Source: Streptomyces sp. YIM 121038 (GTDB lineage Bacteria; Actinomycetota; Actinomycetes; Streptomycetales; Streptomycetaceae). From it: a DNA stretch of 64,000 nucleotides. Below are positions 9,018 to 18,271 of this stretch, piece by piece. The translations under genes and the position numbers were made by a program. The notes under the pieces were generated by a model, which saw only the letters and a program-made list of their open reading frames with translations, searched no databases and had not been told where the DNA came from. Position 1 is the first letter of the stretch. Every line of letters begins with the position of its first letter. The stretch covers positions 9,980,001 to 10,044,000 of the forward strand of contig NZ_CP030771.1 of NCBI RefSeq assembly GCF_006088715.1, given 5' to 3'.

Positions 9018-10513
9018 CGACCCTGGCGGACCGCAAGCGCGCTCTCCTCCAGGCGGACCGCGAGGCGGCACTGGCGGAGAAGCGGCGGCAACTGCGGGAA
9101 CTCGGGGCCCACGACCTGCTGCGACAGGTCGACGAGGCCTCCGCTGACTGGCGAAAGGACCCTCGGTACAAGCCGGGCGCCGACCTGTCCGTCGGCTTCG
9201 TGGACATGGTGGGTGAGGAGCTGAAGGCCGCGATGGCCGACCTCGGGGCGAGCGCCGCCCGGCTCGAGTCGGTACGCGTCGTCACCACGCTCGACCAAGC
9301 CGTGTCGGCCCAGATGACCCCCTTCGACGACGGCTCGGGCCTGGTCATCGTCGCCGACGGGATCTTCGGCATGTGCTCCAGCTACTGCCAGTACCTCGCT
9401 CTGTGCGCCGACAAGAGGTCCCATGCCGCGTCCCGGCCCACGGCCTTCTGGCGAGTGCTGCGCGACCTCGGCAAAGGGGAGCTCTTCGGGCACGAGGACG
9501 TGCTCACCGCCCTGCTGCGTTACCACACCACCCACCAGCGGGCCTTGGCCGCGTCGACGCAGTTGGGGGTGCGGCTCAGCCCGGAGGGCGAGCGGTACGC
9601 CTGGCAGCTCAGTCACCTCGCCTATCGCTTCGTCGTCGGCCATGAGATGGCCCACCACGTCCTCGGGCACTCCTCCGGCCCGAGCGCGTTCGCGCCGGGC
9701 GAGCGCCTCCCGGCCTGCTCCGCCGACGACCGCAGGGAGCGGGACGCGGACCGGCTCGCCTTCCAGGCCACCAGGCGCGCCAGTGAGAGGCTCAGCCACG
9801 GCCGGTGGGAAACGTTGGGCATGCGGGAACGGGCCACCATGGCCGCGCTGATGGCCATGATGGCCCTGCACGTGGCGGAGCGGACGCTGTTCGTCCACCA
9901 CGGTGGCTCGCATCCCCCCGCCGCCGTCCGGACGGGCTGGCTGCTGGAGCAGCTCAAGCCGGGCAAGCAGCAGTCCACGCGCCGTCTCCTGCGCGTACCG
10001 ATGAAAGCCACGAAGGCCGCCACCGATCTGTCAGAGCATGCCCGGCCCTTCTCCTGGCAGGCGTTGGATCCGGACCTGGTGTTCAGCCCCATGCCCCCCT
10101 CGCACCTGGAGGCGATCGGCGAGTTCGACGCGATGCAGTGCGAAACGGAGGCTTTCCACGTCTCCTGGCTGGAACGGCACGCCACGGCCGACACCGCCTG
10201 GCTGGGCGAGGGAGCGCGGCTGGCCGCCGCTGGGGAACCGGCGCCCGCGCTGCAGCGCTGGGGCGTGGACGCAGGGACCTCCCGCACGCTGTGCGACCCC
10301 CGAAGGGCGCTCACCTTCTTCACGCTGAAGGACCACATCACCCGGTCCTTCACCGAGCGGGGCATCGCGGAACAGTGGGTGGCCCCGCACGCCCTGGCGG
10401 CGAGCATGCTGATCGCCAGGCGCGTGCAGCCGCGTCGAGCCCATCTCGCGCAGGACCCCGACGGGGGTGGCCCTGCGCAGGAGCCACCGATGCCCGGCAT
10501 CTCCCCGGGGTAG
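9014..10513 (+). CDS. HExxH zinc metallopeptidase-like protein (M48-like motifs)
   Basis: A 499-aa protein. The zinc motif H210-E-M-A-H214 lies in VVGHEMAHHVLGH. About 30 residues later E242-R-D-A-D246 matches the ExxAD segment that supplies the third ligand in M48-type gluzincins. The N-terminus is a charged helix (about residues 5-40). No signal peptide is visible. A hydrophobic stretch (MAALMAMMALHVAERTLF, about 275-293) may pack near the active site. The first ATG overlaps the preceding stop. The position downstream of a toxin-like gene and coupled to a small partner suggests a defence or toxin-processing role, which is inference. Confidence 0.75.
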   Translation: MTTLADRKRALLQADREAALAEKRRQLRELGAHDLLRQVDEASADWRKDPRYKPGADLSVGFVDMVGEELKAAMADLGASAARLESVRVVTTLDQAVSAQMTPFDDGSGLVIVADGIFGMCSSYCQYLALCADKRSHAASRPTAFWRVLRDLGKGELFGHEDVLTALLRYHTTHQRALAASTQLGVRLSPEGERYAWQLSHLAYRFVVGHEMAHHVLGHSSGPSAFAPGERLPACSADDRRERDADRLAFQATRRASERLSHGRWETLGMRERATMAALMAMMALHVAERTLFVHHGGSHPPAAVRTGWLLEQLKPGKQQSTRRLLRVPMKATKAATDLSEHARPFSWQALDPDLVFSPMPPSHLEAIGEFDAMQCETEAFHVSWLERHATADTAWLGEGARLAAAGEPAPALQRWGVDAGTSRTLCDPRRALTFFTLKDHITRSFTERGIAEQWVAPHALAASMLIARRVQPRRAHLAQDPDGGGPAQEPPMPGISPG

Positions 10514-10918
10514 ATCCACATTCGAGCCGACACGGCCTGCGAAGAACAGCACCGCCAAGGTGACCGTGGCGCAGAAGACCACGACGGCGCTGAAGAGCGC
10601 CTCCCGCAGCCGCGCAGGAACGCCTGACAGGGGTGGCCTGGTGCTTCTGCCCGAGCCGCTCCTCCGCTGTATCGCTCGGTCCGCCAGAGCCCGCGCCGTG
10701 CGGGCTGCGGGGGCCGTCGCGATGCTCGGTGCTTCGGAGGCGGAACGACGGGCGGCTGCCGCACCGCAGTTGCACCAGGGCGCGGCGGCCGAGCGGCCTG
10801 GAGTTCGACGGCTGGTCGCCTCCTGGCCGTCTGGTGTGGGGAGCACAGCGCGACGTGCTCCCCCTGCTGCCCTAACCCGGCCACCGGGCGGCTGACTGGG
10901 TGGCCCCGGCCGCGGTCG
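10514..10918. other. Spacer between convergent peptidase and alcohol dehydrogenase genes
   Basis: No supported gene. On the minus strand near 10500-10620 there is a hydrophobic run (ALFSAVVVFCATVTLAVLFF) that looks like one membrane helix, but its frame continues into the antisense of the peptidase gene. It may be the remnant of a membrane protein. Confidence 0.35.
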
Positions 10919-12106
10919 TCACGGCTGCAGGAGCGTCTTGATCATTCCGTCCTTCTTGGCCTGGAACATTCGGTATGCCAGCGGGCCGTCTTCCAGGGGC
11001 ATGTGGTGCGTGGCGAAGCCGTCCACGCCGAGGGGGTCCTCGTCGGTGAGCAGCGGCAGGATGTCGCCCACCCAGTGCTTGACGTTGGCCTGTCCCATGC
11101 GCAGCTGGATCTGCTTGTCGAACATGGTCAGCAGCGGCAGGGGGTCGGCGGCTCCGCCGTAGACGCCGCTGAGTGAGATGGTGCCGCCCCGGCGCACGAT
11201 GTCGATCGCGGCGTAGAGGGCGCCGAGCCGGTCGACGCCGACGCGTTCCATGAGCTTCTCCGCCAGCGCGTCGGGCAGCAGGCCCACGCCCCACTGCGCC
11301 GCCTTGGCCACCGGCGCCCCGTGCGCCTCCATGCCCATCGCGTCGATCACGGCGTCGGTGCCCCGGCCCTGCGTCTGGTCCCGGATGCTGTCACCGATGT
11401 CCTTGCTGTGCCGTCGCAGGTCAAGGGACTTGACGCCGTCCCGGCTCGCCCTGCTCAGCCGGTCCGGCACGAGGTCGACGCCGATGACGAGGCTCGCGCC
11501 CCGGTGCAGGGCGATCCGGGCCGCCATGGCGCCGATCGGCCCGAGCCCCAGGACGGTCACGCTGCCGCCGGGCGGGACGTTCGCGTACTGGACGGCCTGC
11601 CAGGCGGTGGGCAGGACGTCGGAGAGGTAGACGTACCGGTCGTCGGGCGGGCCGTGCGGAACCTTGATCGGCAGCGTGTTGCCGAAGGGCACGCGCAGGA
11701 ACTCGGCCTGACCGCCGGGGACTTGGCCGTACAGCTTGGTGTACCCGAACAGTGCGGCCCCTGTCCCGCGCTCCTTGACCTGCGTGGTCTCGCACTGCGA
11801 ATGCAGCCCCAGACCGCACATGTAGCAGTGGCCGCAGCTGATGTTGAAGGGCACGACGACACGATCGCCGACCACCACCTCCGTGACGTCGGCCCCCACT
11901 TCCTCGACGATGCCCATCGGCTCGTGCCCCACGATGTCACCGGGGTCGAGGTAGGGCCCGAGGACTTCGTACAGATGCAGGTCGGAGCCGCAGATGCCGC
12001 TCGACGTCGTCCTTATGACGATGTCGGTCGGCTCTTTGATCACAGGGTCGGCAACGGTGTCGACGCGGACGTCGCGCTTGCCGTGCCAGGTCAGTGCTCG
12101 CATCAC
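10919..12106 (-). CDS. Zinc-dependent alcohol dehydrogenase (formaldehyde-dehydrogenase-like MDR)
   Basis: A 395-aa medium-chain dehydrogenase. The catalytic zinc site is shown by GICGSDLH (about residues 37-44) and GHEPMG. The structural zinc loop has the four cysteines of SCGHCYMCGLGLHSQC (about 90-105), and the Rossmann motif is GLGPIGAMAA. The length and the insert around QTQGRGTDAVIDAMGMEAHG fit the glutathione-independent formaldehyde dehydrogenase-like subgroup. The family oxidises alcohols or aldehydes with NAD(P). An ACCGGAGGTAGTG ribosome-binding region precedes the ATG pair at 12106. It runs convergently with the peptidase gene and is not part of the carotenoid operon. Confidence 0.9.
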   Translation of the reverse strand: MMRALTWHGKRDVRVDTVADPVIKEPTDIVIRTTSSGICGSDLHLYEVLGPYLDPGDIVGHEPMGIVEEVGADVTEVVVGDRVVVPFNISCGHCYMCGLGLHSQCETTQVKERGTGAALFGYTKLYGQVPGGQAEFLRVPFGNTLPIKVPHGPPDDRYVYLSDVLPTAWQAVQYANVPPGGSVTVLGLGPIGAMAARIALHRGASLVIGVDLVPDRLSRASRDGVKSLDLRRHSKDIGDSIRDQTQGRGTDAVIDAMGMEAHGAPVAKAAQWGVGLLPDALAEKLMERVGVDRLGALYAAIDIVRRGGTISLSGVYGGAADPLPLLTMFDKQIQLRMGQANVKHWVGDILPLLTDEDPLGVDGFATHHMPLEDGPLAYRMFQAKKDGMIKTLLQP

Positions 12107-12329
12107 TACCTCCGGTCAGTGGCCGCGGCGGGGGAGCCGCACGCCCCGGGTCTCCCCGCGCGCCGGCGTCATGCCCGCGCCAGGCCGTGGATCGCAACAG
12201 GCGCAGAGGGGCTCCCGTCCGCTGGTCGGCAGGTGCGCCCGGCCCCTCGTCCGGGGCCAGCGGCAGGTCGTGGGGGCGGACGCTGGTGGCGTCGTGCGCC
12301 GCGTCGCTGGGTCGGAGGCGCAGGGCTGC

Positions 12330-13160
12330 TGGTACCGCTGACGCGGCCATCGCCTACGAGATCAGGCTGGGACCCCTGCGGCTGGCCAACGAAACCGTGG
12401 TACGCCGGTGCCGACAGGGCTCCACGTTGGAGCTGGAGGCGCACGCCGGGCCGCTGGGAACGGCCCGCATCGCCGTCGACCTGCGTGCCTGGGGCGAACA
12501 CTGCCTGGTGACCCTGGACGAGCATCCGCTGCGGGGCGCGGGAGGACGGCTGCACAACGCCGGGTTCGAGGCCCTGATCCAGCTGCGCCACCGAGCGATG
12601 CTCGGCCGCCTCGCCCGGCTGTGCGAAGACGGAGGGCGCAGCGCCCGTGCCCGCGGCGCCTCGGAGCGTGTGGGTGCTGGAGGCAGGGCCCGACCCGCGA
12701 GGCGCGGTGCGCCACGACCGTGGCGTCGCCCCCGACTCCGTCAACGACCAGCTCCTTCTACCCGCTGGCCGCGGCATCCCCGGCCCTGGCCCGGCTGCGT
12801 CCGGAGGACCACGGACTGCGGCCAGCGGGTGGAACGCGTCACCGAGCGCGACGGGCGGGCCGTCGAGGTGCGCACCGCCGCCGGACAGCGAGTGGCCGCC
12901 CACCGGGCCGTGCTCGCGGACGCGTCCGCGCCCGCCCTGTACGGCGACCTTCTCGAAGGGGGGCACCTGCCCGGCCAACTTCTCGCCGACCTGCGCCGCT
13001 TCCAGTGGGCCTGGCCGTGGGTGTCGCCTACCTCAACCGGGTGGACGCCGGCATGCTGCACGGAGAGGAGCACGGGCCCCTGCGCGCCCTGCGGGCCTGG
13101 AGACCGCCACGGACGTCCGAGGCAGCGGCCCGCTCGGCCCCGGGGGCAAGCGGACCGGTG
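12330..13160 (+). pseudogene. Decayed SRPBCC protein and FAD-dependent desaturase-like oxidoreductase
   Basis: Pieces of two genes survive in different frames. Bases about 12345-12640 encode an SRPBCC-like C-terminus (EIRLGPLRLANETVVR, then RHRAMLGRLARLCEDG). From about 12650 a phytoene-desaturase-like flavoprotein can be traced: VWVLEAGPDPRGAVR in one frame, FYPLAAASPALARLRPEDHG in the next (about 12757-12815), then VERVTERDGRAVEVRTAAGQ and APALYGDLLEG in a third (about 12830-12990). The FAD-binding N-terminus and the whole C-terminal half are missing. In Streptomyces such SRPBCC and desaturase-like genes occur side by side, so this is probably a dead two-gene unit beside the intact carotenoid genes. 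Confidence 0.65.
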
Positions 13161-13185
13161 AGCCGCCCACCGCAGGCCCGCGTGC

Positions 13186-14745
13186 TCACCGCCCCGCCCG
13201 CCGAGCCGCCCACCGCAGGACGGCGGAGCGGCCGCGATCGGGCACCGTCCACAGGGCGTGCCCGCGTAGCCCCCAGCGCCGCAGCAGCGCGTTGGCGGCG
13301 AGGAAGCCGCTGGTGGCCGCCCGCTCCATCAAGGCGACGGGCAGACCGGTGCGAACCACGTCGCCCGCGACGACCAGGCCGGGCGTGGGCGTGCCCACCG
13401 TCGGCCGCTCGGCGTAGCCGCCGAGGGGGAACAGTGGACAGTCGGCCCGCCACTCGTGCCGCGCGTCGATCACCCGGGACCGGCTCGTCTCCGGGTAGAG
13501 GCGGTGCAGTTCGCTCTGGAGCTCCTTCTGCGTCGTGGCCCGGTCGGCGTGTTCGGGCAGCGCGTAGGCGTGCAGCTCCACGACAGAGCCGCCGGTGCGG
13601 GCTGCCCAGCGCGCGGCCTCGCCCTCCCAGCGGTCGAGCACGCTGACGTTGTCGAGCGCCCCGAATCCGCTGGTGCCGAGGAAGCCGGGCCGGTCGGCGC
13701 GCACAGGGCCGTCGAGCCACAGGCGCGACACCAGGAAGGGCGGCGCGGTGCGCAGTCGGGCCACCCGCTCGCGCCACCGGTCGTCCCCAAGGCTCTCGGA
13801 ACGGGACACCACTGAGCGCAGGCCCGCCGGGTCCAGGGCGAGCACCACAGCGTCGTACGGCTCCTCGCCGCTCGCGGCGCTCACCGTGAAGCCGCCCGCG
13901 GCAAGGGCCGACACCCCGTGCACCGCGGTGCCGGTGCGCACGCGTGCGCGGAGCCGTCCGAGGCGCCCGGCAACCGGGTCCCACAGGGCCTGTGGGAAGG
14001 GTTCCCCGGGCACGTCGAACAGCAGTCCCTCGGACGAGCCCAGGAAGTACACGTGGAACATCAGCGCCATCTCCGCGGCCGACAGCTCGCGGGGGTCGGC
14101 GAAGAAGCTGCGGGAGAACACCTCGAAGGCCAGATGCCGGGCCGCGGCCGGGAAGTTGATCGCTTCCAGGAAGTCGTGGGCGCTGACGAGGTCGAGCCGT
14201 TCGTACACCTCGGGGACACGCACGTCGAGCAGGGGCAGGGCCGCCCGCGGTCGCATCCGCGTCAGGTCACGCGGAGTGAATGACTCGCTCAGGGCCACGA
14301 ATCCGAGCGCGCTCAGCGGCGGCGTGCGCGGCACGTGCCGGAAGCCGTCCTGCCTGCCGCTGCCGTGGTGCAAGGGGTAGTCGGGCAGACCGACGAGGCC
14401 GGACAGGAGGGGGTCGGTGCGGCGCAGCAGGGCGCGCAGGTTGTAGTACTGCCGGAAGAAGGCGTGGAAGCCGCGGCTCATCGTCGCGGTCGTGCCGTCG
14501 GTCAGGCGCGTGGGCCATCCGGCGACCCGGCCGCCGAGCTGCGGCTCGCGTTCGTACAGCGTGACGCGCACCCCGCGTTCGGCAAGGGCGGTGGCCGCGG
14601 TGAGACCGGCGATGCCGCCGCCGACGACCGCAGCGCGCGGAGCTCCGTCCCGGTCGGCGCGCGCGGCGCCGGGCGGGGCGGGCAGCAGCCGCGCCTGCCG
14701 GTCCCGGCCCGGACGGGCCGACCGGTGGTGCGGGCCTCTGGTCAT
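13186..14745 (-). CDS. crtU: Isorenieratene synthase-type carotenoid desaturase/methyltransferase CrtU
   Basis: A 519-aa flavoprotein. After an Arg/Pro-rich N-terminal extension comes the dinucleotide-binding motif VVGGGIAGLTAATALAERG and the glycine-rich RGFHAFFRQYYNLR segment typical of beta-carotene desaturase/methyltransferases, which aromatise beta-ionone rings to give isorenieratene. The C-terminus has the FAD-closing segment GLVVAGDVVRTGLPVALMERA. The ATG at 14745 overlaps the crtT stop in an ATGA, so it is the last gene of the leftward crtY-crtT-crtU operon. The 40-residue N-terminal extension is of uncertain function and a later start is possible. Confidence 0.88.
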   Translation of the reverse strand: MTRGPHHRSARPGRDRQARLLPAPPGAARADRDGAPRAAVVGGGIAGLTAATALAERGVRVTLYEREPQLGGRVAGWPTRLTDGTTATMSRGFHAFFRQYYNLRALLRRTDPLLSGLVGLPDYPLHHGSGRQDGFRHVPRTPPLSALGFVALSESFTPRDLTRMRPRAALPLLDVRVPEVYERLDLVSAHDFLEAINFPAAARHLAFEVFSRSFFADPRELSAAEMALMFHVYFLGSSEGLLFDVPGEPFPQALWDPVAGRLGRLRARVRTGTAVHGVSALAAGGFTVSAASGEEPYDAVVLALDPAGLRSVVSRSESLGDDRWRERVARLRTAPPFLVSRLWLDGPVRADRPGFLGTSGFGALDNVSVLDRWEGEAARWAARTGGSVVELHAYALPEHADRATTQKELQSELHRLYPETSRSRVIDARHEWRADCPLFPLGGYAERPTVGTPTPGLVVAGDVVRTGLPVALMERAATSGFLAANALLRRWGLRGHALWTVPDRGRSAVLRWAARRAGR

Positions 14746-15476
14746 CGGGCCGCCTCTTCGGTGCCGGCCGCCGGGCAGCGGGCGACGAGGGTGTGGGTGA
14801 TGCCCGTGTGCCAGCCCGGCAGGGGCAGCACGCGCACGTGCTCGAACCCGGCTCGCCGTACGCGTTCCGCGAGTTGTCCGGCCGCGTCGAAGGTGACGAC
14901 GCTGCGCCACAGGTGGCGGTAGAGCGGCCCGTCGCCGAGCAGCGTGGCGACCGGCAGGATGACCGTGCCGCACACCGCGGTCCACACCGCCCGGTGGACC
15001 GCTCTCCCGCTCAGCGCGTACTCGTGCACCGCCAGGCGGCCGTGCGGGGCGAGCAGGCCGAGGGCGGAGGCGAGAACGGCGTCCGGGTCGGCCGTGTTGC
15101 GCAGCAGGTAGGCGGCGAAGACCGCGTCGAAGGGGCCGCGCACACCGGCCTCCGCCAGGCGCTCCACCGGCGCGTGCACGAACCGCACGGGACGGTGGAA
15201 CCGCCGACGGGTGGCGCGCCGCAGCATGCCGGCCGAGGCGTCGACGGCGGTGAGGTCCGCGCCGGGAAGCACCGCGGCCAGGGTCGCCGTCGAGGCGCCC
15301 GTGCCGCAGCCGAGGTCCAGCACTCTCAGTCCCGCGCCGGCCCGTGGCAGCCCGAGCCGCCGCACGGAGCGGCGCAGTTGGCAGTGGTAGCCGGGGTTGG
15401 CCGCCACCAGCGTGTCGTAGCTGAGGGAGGCGTGGTCGAACGCGGCTGCAAGGTCGGCGTCGCGCAGCACGGTCAT
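14742..15476 (-). CDS. crtT: SAM-dependent methyltransferase CrtT
   Basis: A 244-aa class I methyltransferase. SAM-binding motif I is VLDLGCGTGAST (about residues 50-61), with the acidic end of strand 2 at LTAVDASAGML and motif III-like GRLAVHEYALSG. It sits between crtY and crtU with a 43-base gap upstream and a 4-base overlap downstream, the standard place of crtT in Streptomyces carotenoid loci. The methylated substrate of CrtT is not established from the sequence; modification of a carotenoid or of a precursor is the usual assumption. Confidence 0.85.
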   Translation of the reverse strand: MTVLRDADLAAAFDHASLSYDTLVAANPGYHCQLRRSVRRLGLPRAGAGLRVLDLGCGTGASTATLAAVLPGADLTAVDASAGMLRRATRRRFHRPVRFVHAPVERLAEAGVRGPFDAVFAAYLLRNTADPDAVLASALGLLAPHGRLAVHEYALSGRAVHRAVWTAVCGTVILPVATLLGDGPLYRHLWRSVVTFDAAGQLAERVRRAGFEHVRVLPLPGWHTGITHTLVARCPAAGTEEAAR

Positions 15477-15519
15477 GCCATCTCCGTAACGGATCGTCGA
15501 GTTCTCGGGTACGAGGTCA

Positions 15520-16722
15520 TCAGCTCGCGGGGTGACCGCGGCGCGGCGTGAAGGGCAGGGCGAGCGCGGAACCGAGCATCGCGGTGACGGGCACGTGCAG
15601 GCCGATGGACAGGTCCTCCGGCAGGCTGGTGCGTCCGTCCAGGAAGCGCAGCAGGCGGGGCGCGGGCACGCGTGAGAACAGGCGGGTGAAGAAGGCCGGG
15701 CCGTCCACGCGGCCGTGGTCGAGCGCGTGCAGGAGCACGGAGTCCATGAGCCGGGAGCGGGCGGAGTGGGCCCGCGGCGGCAGGGGATGGCGTCCGGCGT
15801 GCAGCGCGGCGGCCACGGCGAGGGCCTGGCGTTGCACGGCGCTGAAGGTGTACCCGGTCGCGGGCCTGGTCGCTCCCGCCGCCGCTCCGACGCGGAACAC
15901 GCGTGCGGAGGCGCGCCGGGGGAAGTCCCCGTCCGTCATCGGGATCACGCCCTGCTCGGTCGCGGTGATCTCGTACGCGCCGACACCGAGCACCTCGGTG
16001 AGGTAGTGCCGCAGCGCGCGGTCGTAGTCGTCACGGCCGAGCGGGCCGCGGGAGAACTCCGTGTACTCCACCAGCGCCTCGCACGGGCCGGTCGGCAGGA
16101 CGTACCCGAACGACAGGCCGTGCGGGGGCTGCGCAGTGCGGAAGTCCATCAGCTCCACCGCGGCGGGGTCGAACCGTGGCGCGCGGGTGCGCACGAACCA
16201 GCCGCGGAAGTGCTGCAGCAGTGTCGTGCGCGCGGGCGGCAGGCGTGCGGGCGGCCGCGAGTCGAAGACCCAGCGGGCCCGCACCCGCACCCGGGTGCCG
16301 TCGGCCCGGCGGGCGTGCGCCACGGCGCCGCCCGCCACGGACTCGACCCGCTCCACGAGGGCCTCCGCACGCGTCACGCAAGAGCTGTCGGACAGCACCC
16401 GCCCGGCCAGCGCCTCGAAGGCCTCGGAGTCCAGCATCTTGTAGCGCAGCGGCGCGATGGCGGCGTCCACCATCCGGCCGCCCGCCGAGCGCACACGCAG
16501 CCGCTGCCAGGACGCCGTCACCGCCTCGTCGTACGGCCCCGGCCCCGACTCCCAGTAGCACCAGGTGCGCCGCGCGGTGCGGAACGGGCCCGGCGGCGCG
16601 GCCAGGAGCACCGCCGTCACCCGGCGCGCGCCCAGCGGTGGTCGAGCCAGCCGCAGCGCGAGCGACAGGCCGGCCGCTCCGGCGCCCACGACGGCGACGT
16701 CGGCGTCCACGTCCACATCCAC
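15520..16722 (-). CDS. crtY: Lycopene beta-cyclase CrtY
   Basis: A flavoprotein of 400 aa from the GTG at 16722, which follows GGAAGG at proper spacing. An in-frame GTG about 42 codons upstream would run into the divergent promoter and is less likely. It carries VAVVGAGAAGLSLALRLA at the N-terminus, the WVFDSRPP segment (FDxR-type motif of lycopene cyclases), and the conserved IPMTDGDFP and GATRPATGYTFSAVQRQA segments. It converts lycopene to beta-carotene, which CrtU then aromatises. It is the first gene of the leftward operon and is divergent from crtE. The start alternates Asp/Val, so neighbouring GTG codons cannot be excluded. Confidence 0.9.
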   Translation of the reverse strand: MDVDVDADVAVVGAGAAGLSLALRLARPPLGARRVTAVLLAAPPGPFRTARRTWCYWESGPGPYDEAVTASWQRLRVRSAGGRMVDAAIAPLRYKMLDSEAFEALAGRVLSDSSCVTRAEALVERVESVAGGAVAHARRADGTRVRVRARWVFDSRPPARLPPARTTLLQHFRGWFVRTRAPRFDPAAVELMDFRTAQPPHGLSFGYVLPTGPCEALVEYTEFSRGPLGRDDYDRALRHYLTEVLGVGAYEITATEQGVIPMTDGDFPRRASARVFRVGAAAGATRPATGYTFSAVQRQALAVAAALHAGRHPLPPRAHSARSRLMDSVLLHALDHGRVDGPAFFTRLFSRVPAPRLLRFLDGRTSLPEDLSIGLHVPVTAMLGSALALPFTPRRGHPAS

Positions 16723-16963
16723 GTCTGCTTCCTTCCCCGACCGGGCGTTCCGATCAGTCTTCTCGTCCGGCGCTCCCCGCGGATGCAGCCGAGAGGGTGT
16801 CGTGGCCAGGGGCACACGCCGCGGCGAGATGTCCACCGAACCGCGCATCCGCGCAGCCCTTCCGCGCGGAATGTGTCGCGAGGAAGGAACCGCACGACGT
16901 ACGCGAGACGTGTGGGGCGCGGGACATCAGGTCCGCCCGCCCCGACCGGCGAGAGGACCCGCG
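16723..16963. promoter_or_regulatory. Divergent crtY/crtE promoter region
   Basis: This 241-base region separates the starts of the two carotenoid operons and must hold both promoters. In Streptomyces, crt promoters of this kind are read by a light-induced ECF sigma factor controlled by LitR; neither lit gene is in this window. I cannot assign -10/-35 boxes with confidence. Confidence 0.55.
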
Positions 16964-18271
16964 ATGTGCTCTACCCAGGCGACCGGCCGGCTCACGGCGG
17001 ACCCGCCGCACAGCCCTCAAGGCACGGGAGACGCGGCCCGGGCCCACCCCGGGGCGGATGACCGTGCGGGCCGCACGCCCGAGGCCGACCGGACAAGCGA
17101 CGTGCGCGCGGTCGACGACGACGTGCCGGGTGCCGTCGGCCGGGAACTGGAGCGGCTGCTCGCCGACCGCCTGGCCCGCTGCCGCGGGCTGGACACGGTG
17201 TTCGCCCACGACATCGCCGAGCGGGTCGCCCGCTTCACCCGGAGCGGCGGTCGCCGCATCCGCGCCCGCCTCGTGTGGTGGTCCCTGCGCGCTTGCGGTG
17301 GCGGAGTGGACGCCGCCCGGACGCGCGCGGCGCTGCGGACGGCGGCCGCGCTCGAACTGATCCAGACCTGCGCCCTGGTCCACGACGATCTGATGGACCA
17401 GGCATCCACCCGCAGGGGCGATCTCGCCCTGCACGCCGACGTGACCCGTCAGTACGCCGGCAGCGCGCCTCGGTCCGCCGCGAGCAGGCTCGGCGGATCA
17501 GCCGCCGTGCTCGCCGGGGACCTCGCGCTGGCCTGGGCCGACGACGTGCTGGCCGACCTGGTGCTCGATCCCGGCCTTCCGTCCGCGACCGGACGCAGGC
17601 TCAACGAGGTGTGGCGCACCCTGCGCACGGAAATGGTGGCCGGGCAGTACCTCGATGTGCAGGGCCAGGCCACCTCCGCCAACACCCTCGACCGGGCGGT
17701 CCGGTCCGCCTGCCTCAAGAGCGCCCTGTACACGGTCGAGCGGCCGCTGGAGCTGGGCGCCGTGCTCGCCGGAGCCGACGGCGCCACCACGCTCGCGCTG
17801 TGCCGCGCCGGACGCTGCGCGGGGCTGGCCTTCCAACTGCGGGACGACCTGGACGACCTCTTCGCCGACCCCGAGGTCACCGGCAAGCCCTCCGGCGGGG
17901 ACGTGCGCGAGGGCAAGCCCACCTATCTGCTGGCCGCGGCCCGGGCGCTCGCCACGAGCGCCGACGACCGCTCCGCGCTCGGCGTGCTGGAGCGCGCGGT
18001 GGGCCGCGCGGACCTCCCCGGCAGCGAGCTCGCCGTGGTACGGGATGTCCTCGTCTCCACCGGCGCGCGCGACCTGGTGACGGCGAAGGTCACCCGGCTC
18101 TCCGGGCAGTGCCTGCGCCACCTGGGCGAAGCCGCCCTGGAGCCGCGCGCGGCGGCCCGGCTGCGTGCCGTGCTCGCCGAGGTCACCGGCACGCCCGGCC
18201 AGGTGTCCGAGGACGGCGGCCTGCCACTCGCCGCGGCCCTGACCGCCTCGGGAACGCAGGCACAGCGGTGA
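16964..18271 (+). CDS. crtE: Geranylgeranyl diphosphate synthase CrtE
   Basis: A 435-aa polyprenyl diphosphate synthase. The first aspartate-rich motif is [13 protein letters not shown] (near residue 141) and the second is [11 protein letters not shown] (near 293). Both bind magnesium and the diphosphates of the allylic and homoallylic substrates. Arg-rich [10 protein letters not shown] marks the first substrate helix. GAGAGGA precedes ATG 16964, and the longer frame upstream overlaps the divergent crtY region and is not needed. The N-terminal 50 residues are disordered. It makes the C20 precursor for CrtB. The TGA overlaps the crtI GTG, so translation is coupled. Confidence 0.92.
   Translation: MCSTQATGRLTADPPHSPQGTGDAARAHPGADDRAGRTPEADRTSDVRAVDDDVPGAVGRELERLLADRLARCRGLDTVFAHDIAERVARFTRSGGRRIRARLVWWSLRACGGGVDAARTRAALRTAAALELIQTCALVHDDLMDQASTRRGDLALHADVTRQYAGSAPRSAASRLGGSAAVLAGDLALAWADDVLADLVLDPGLPSATGRRLNEVWRTLRTEMVAGQYLDVQGQATSANTLDRAVRSACLKSALYTVERPLELGAVLAGADGATTLALCRAGRCAGLAFQLRDDLDDLFADPEVTGKPSGGDVREGKPTYLLAAARALATSADDRSALGVLERAVGRADLPGSELAVVRDVLVSTGARDLVTAKVTRLSGQCLRHLGEAALEPRAAARLRAVLAEVTGTPGQVSEDGGLPLAAALTASGTQAQR

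Noticed and set aside
10031..10846. Membrane protein gene on the minus strand
   Set aside because: One helix-like run is visible, but most of the frame is antisense to the metallopeptidase C-terminus and there is no second helix or start signal.
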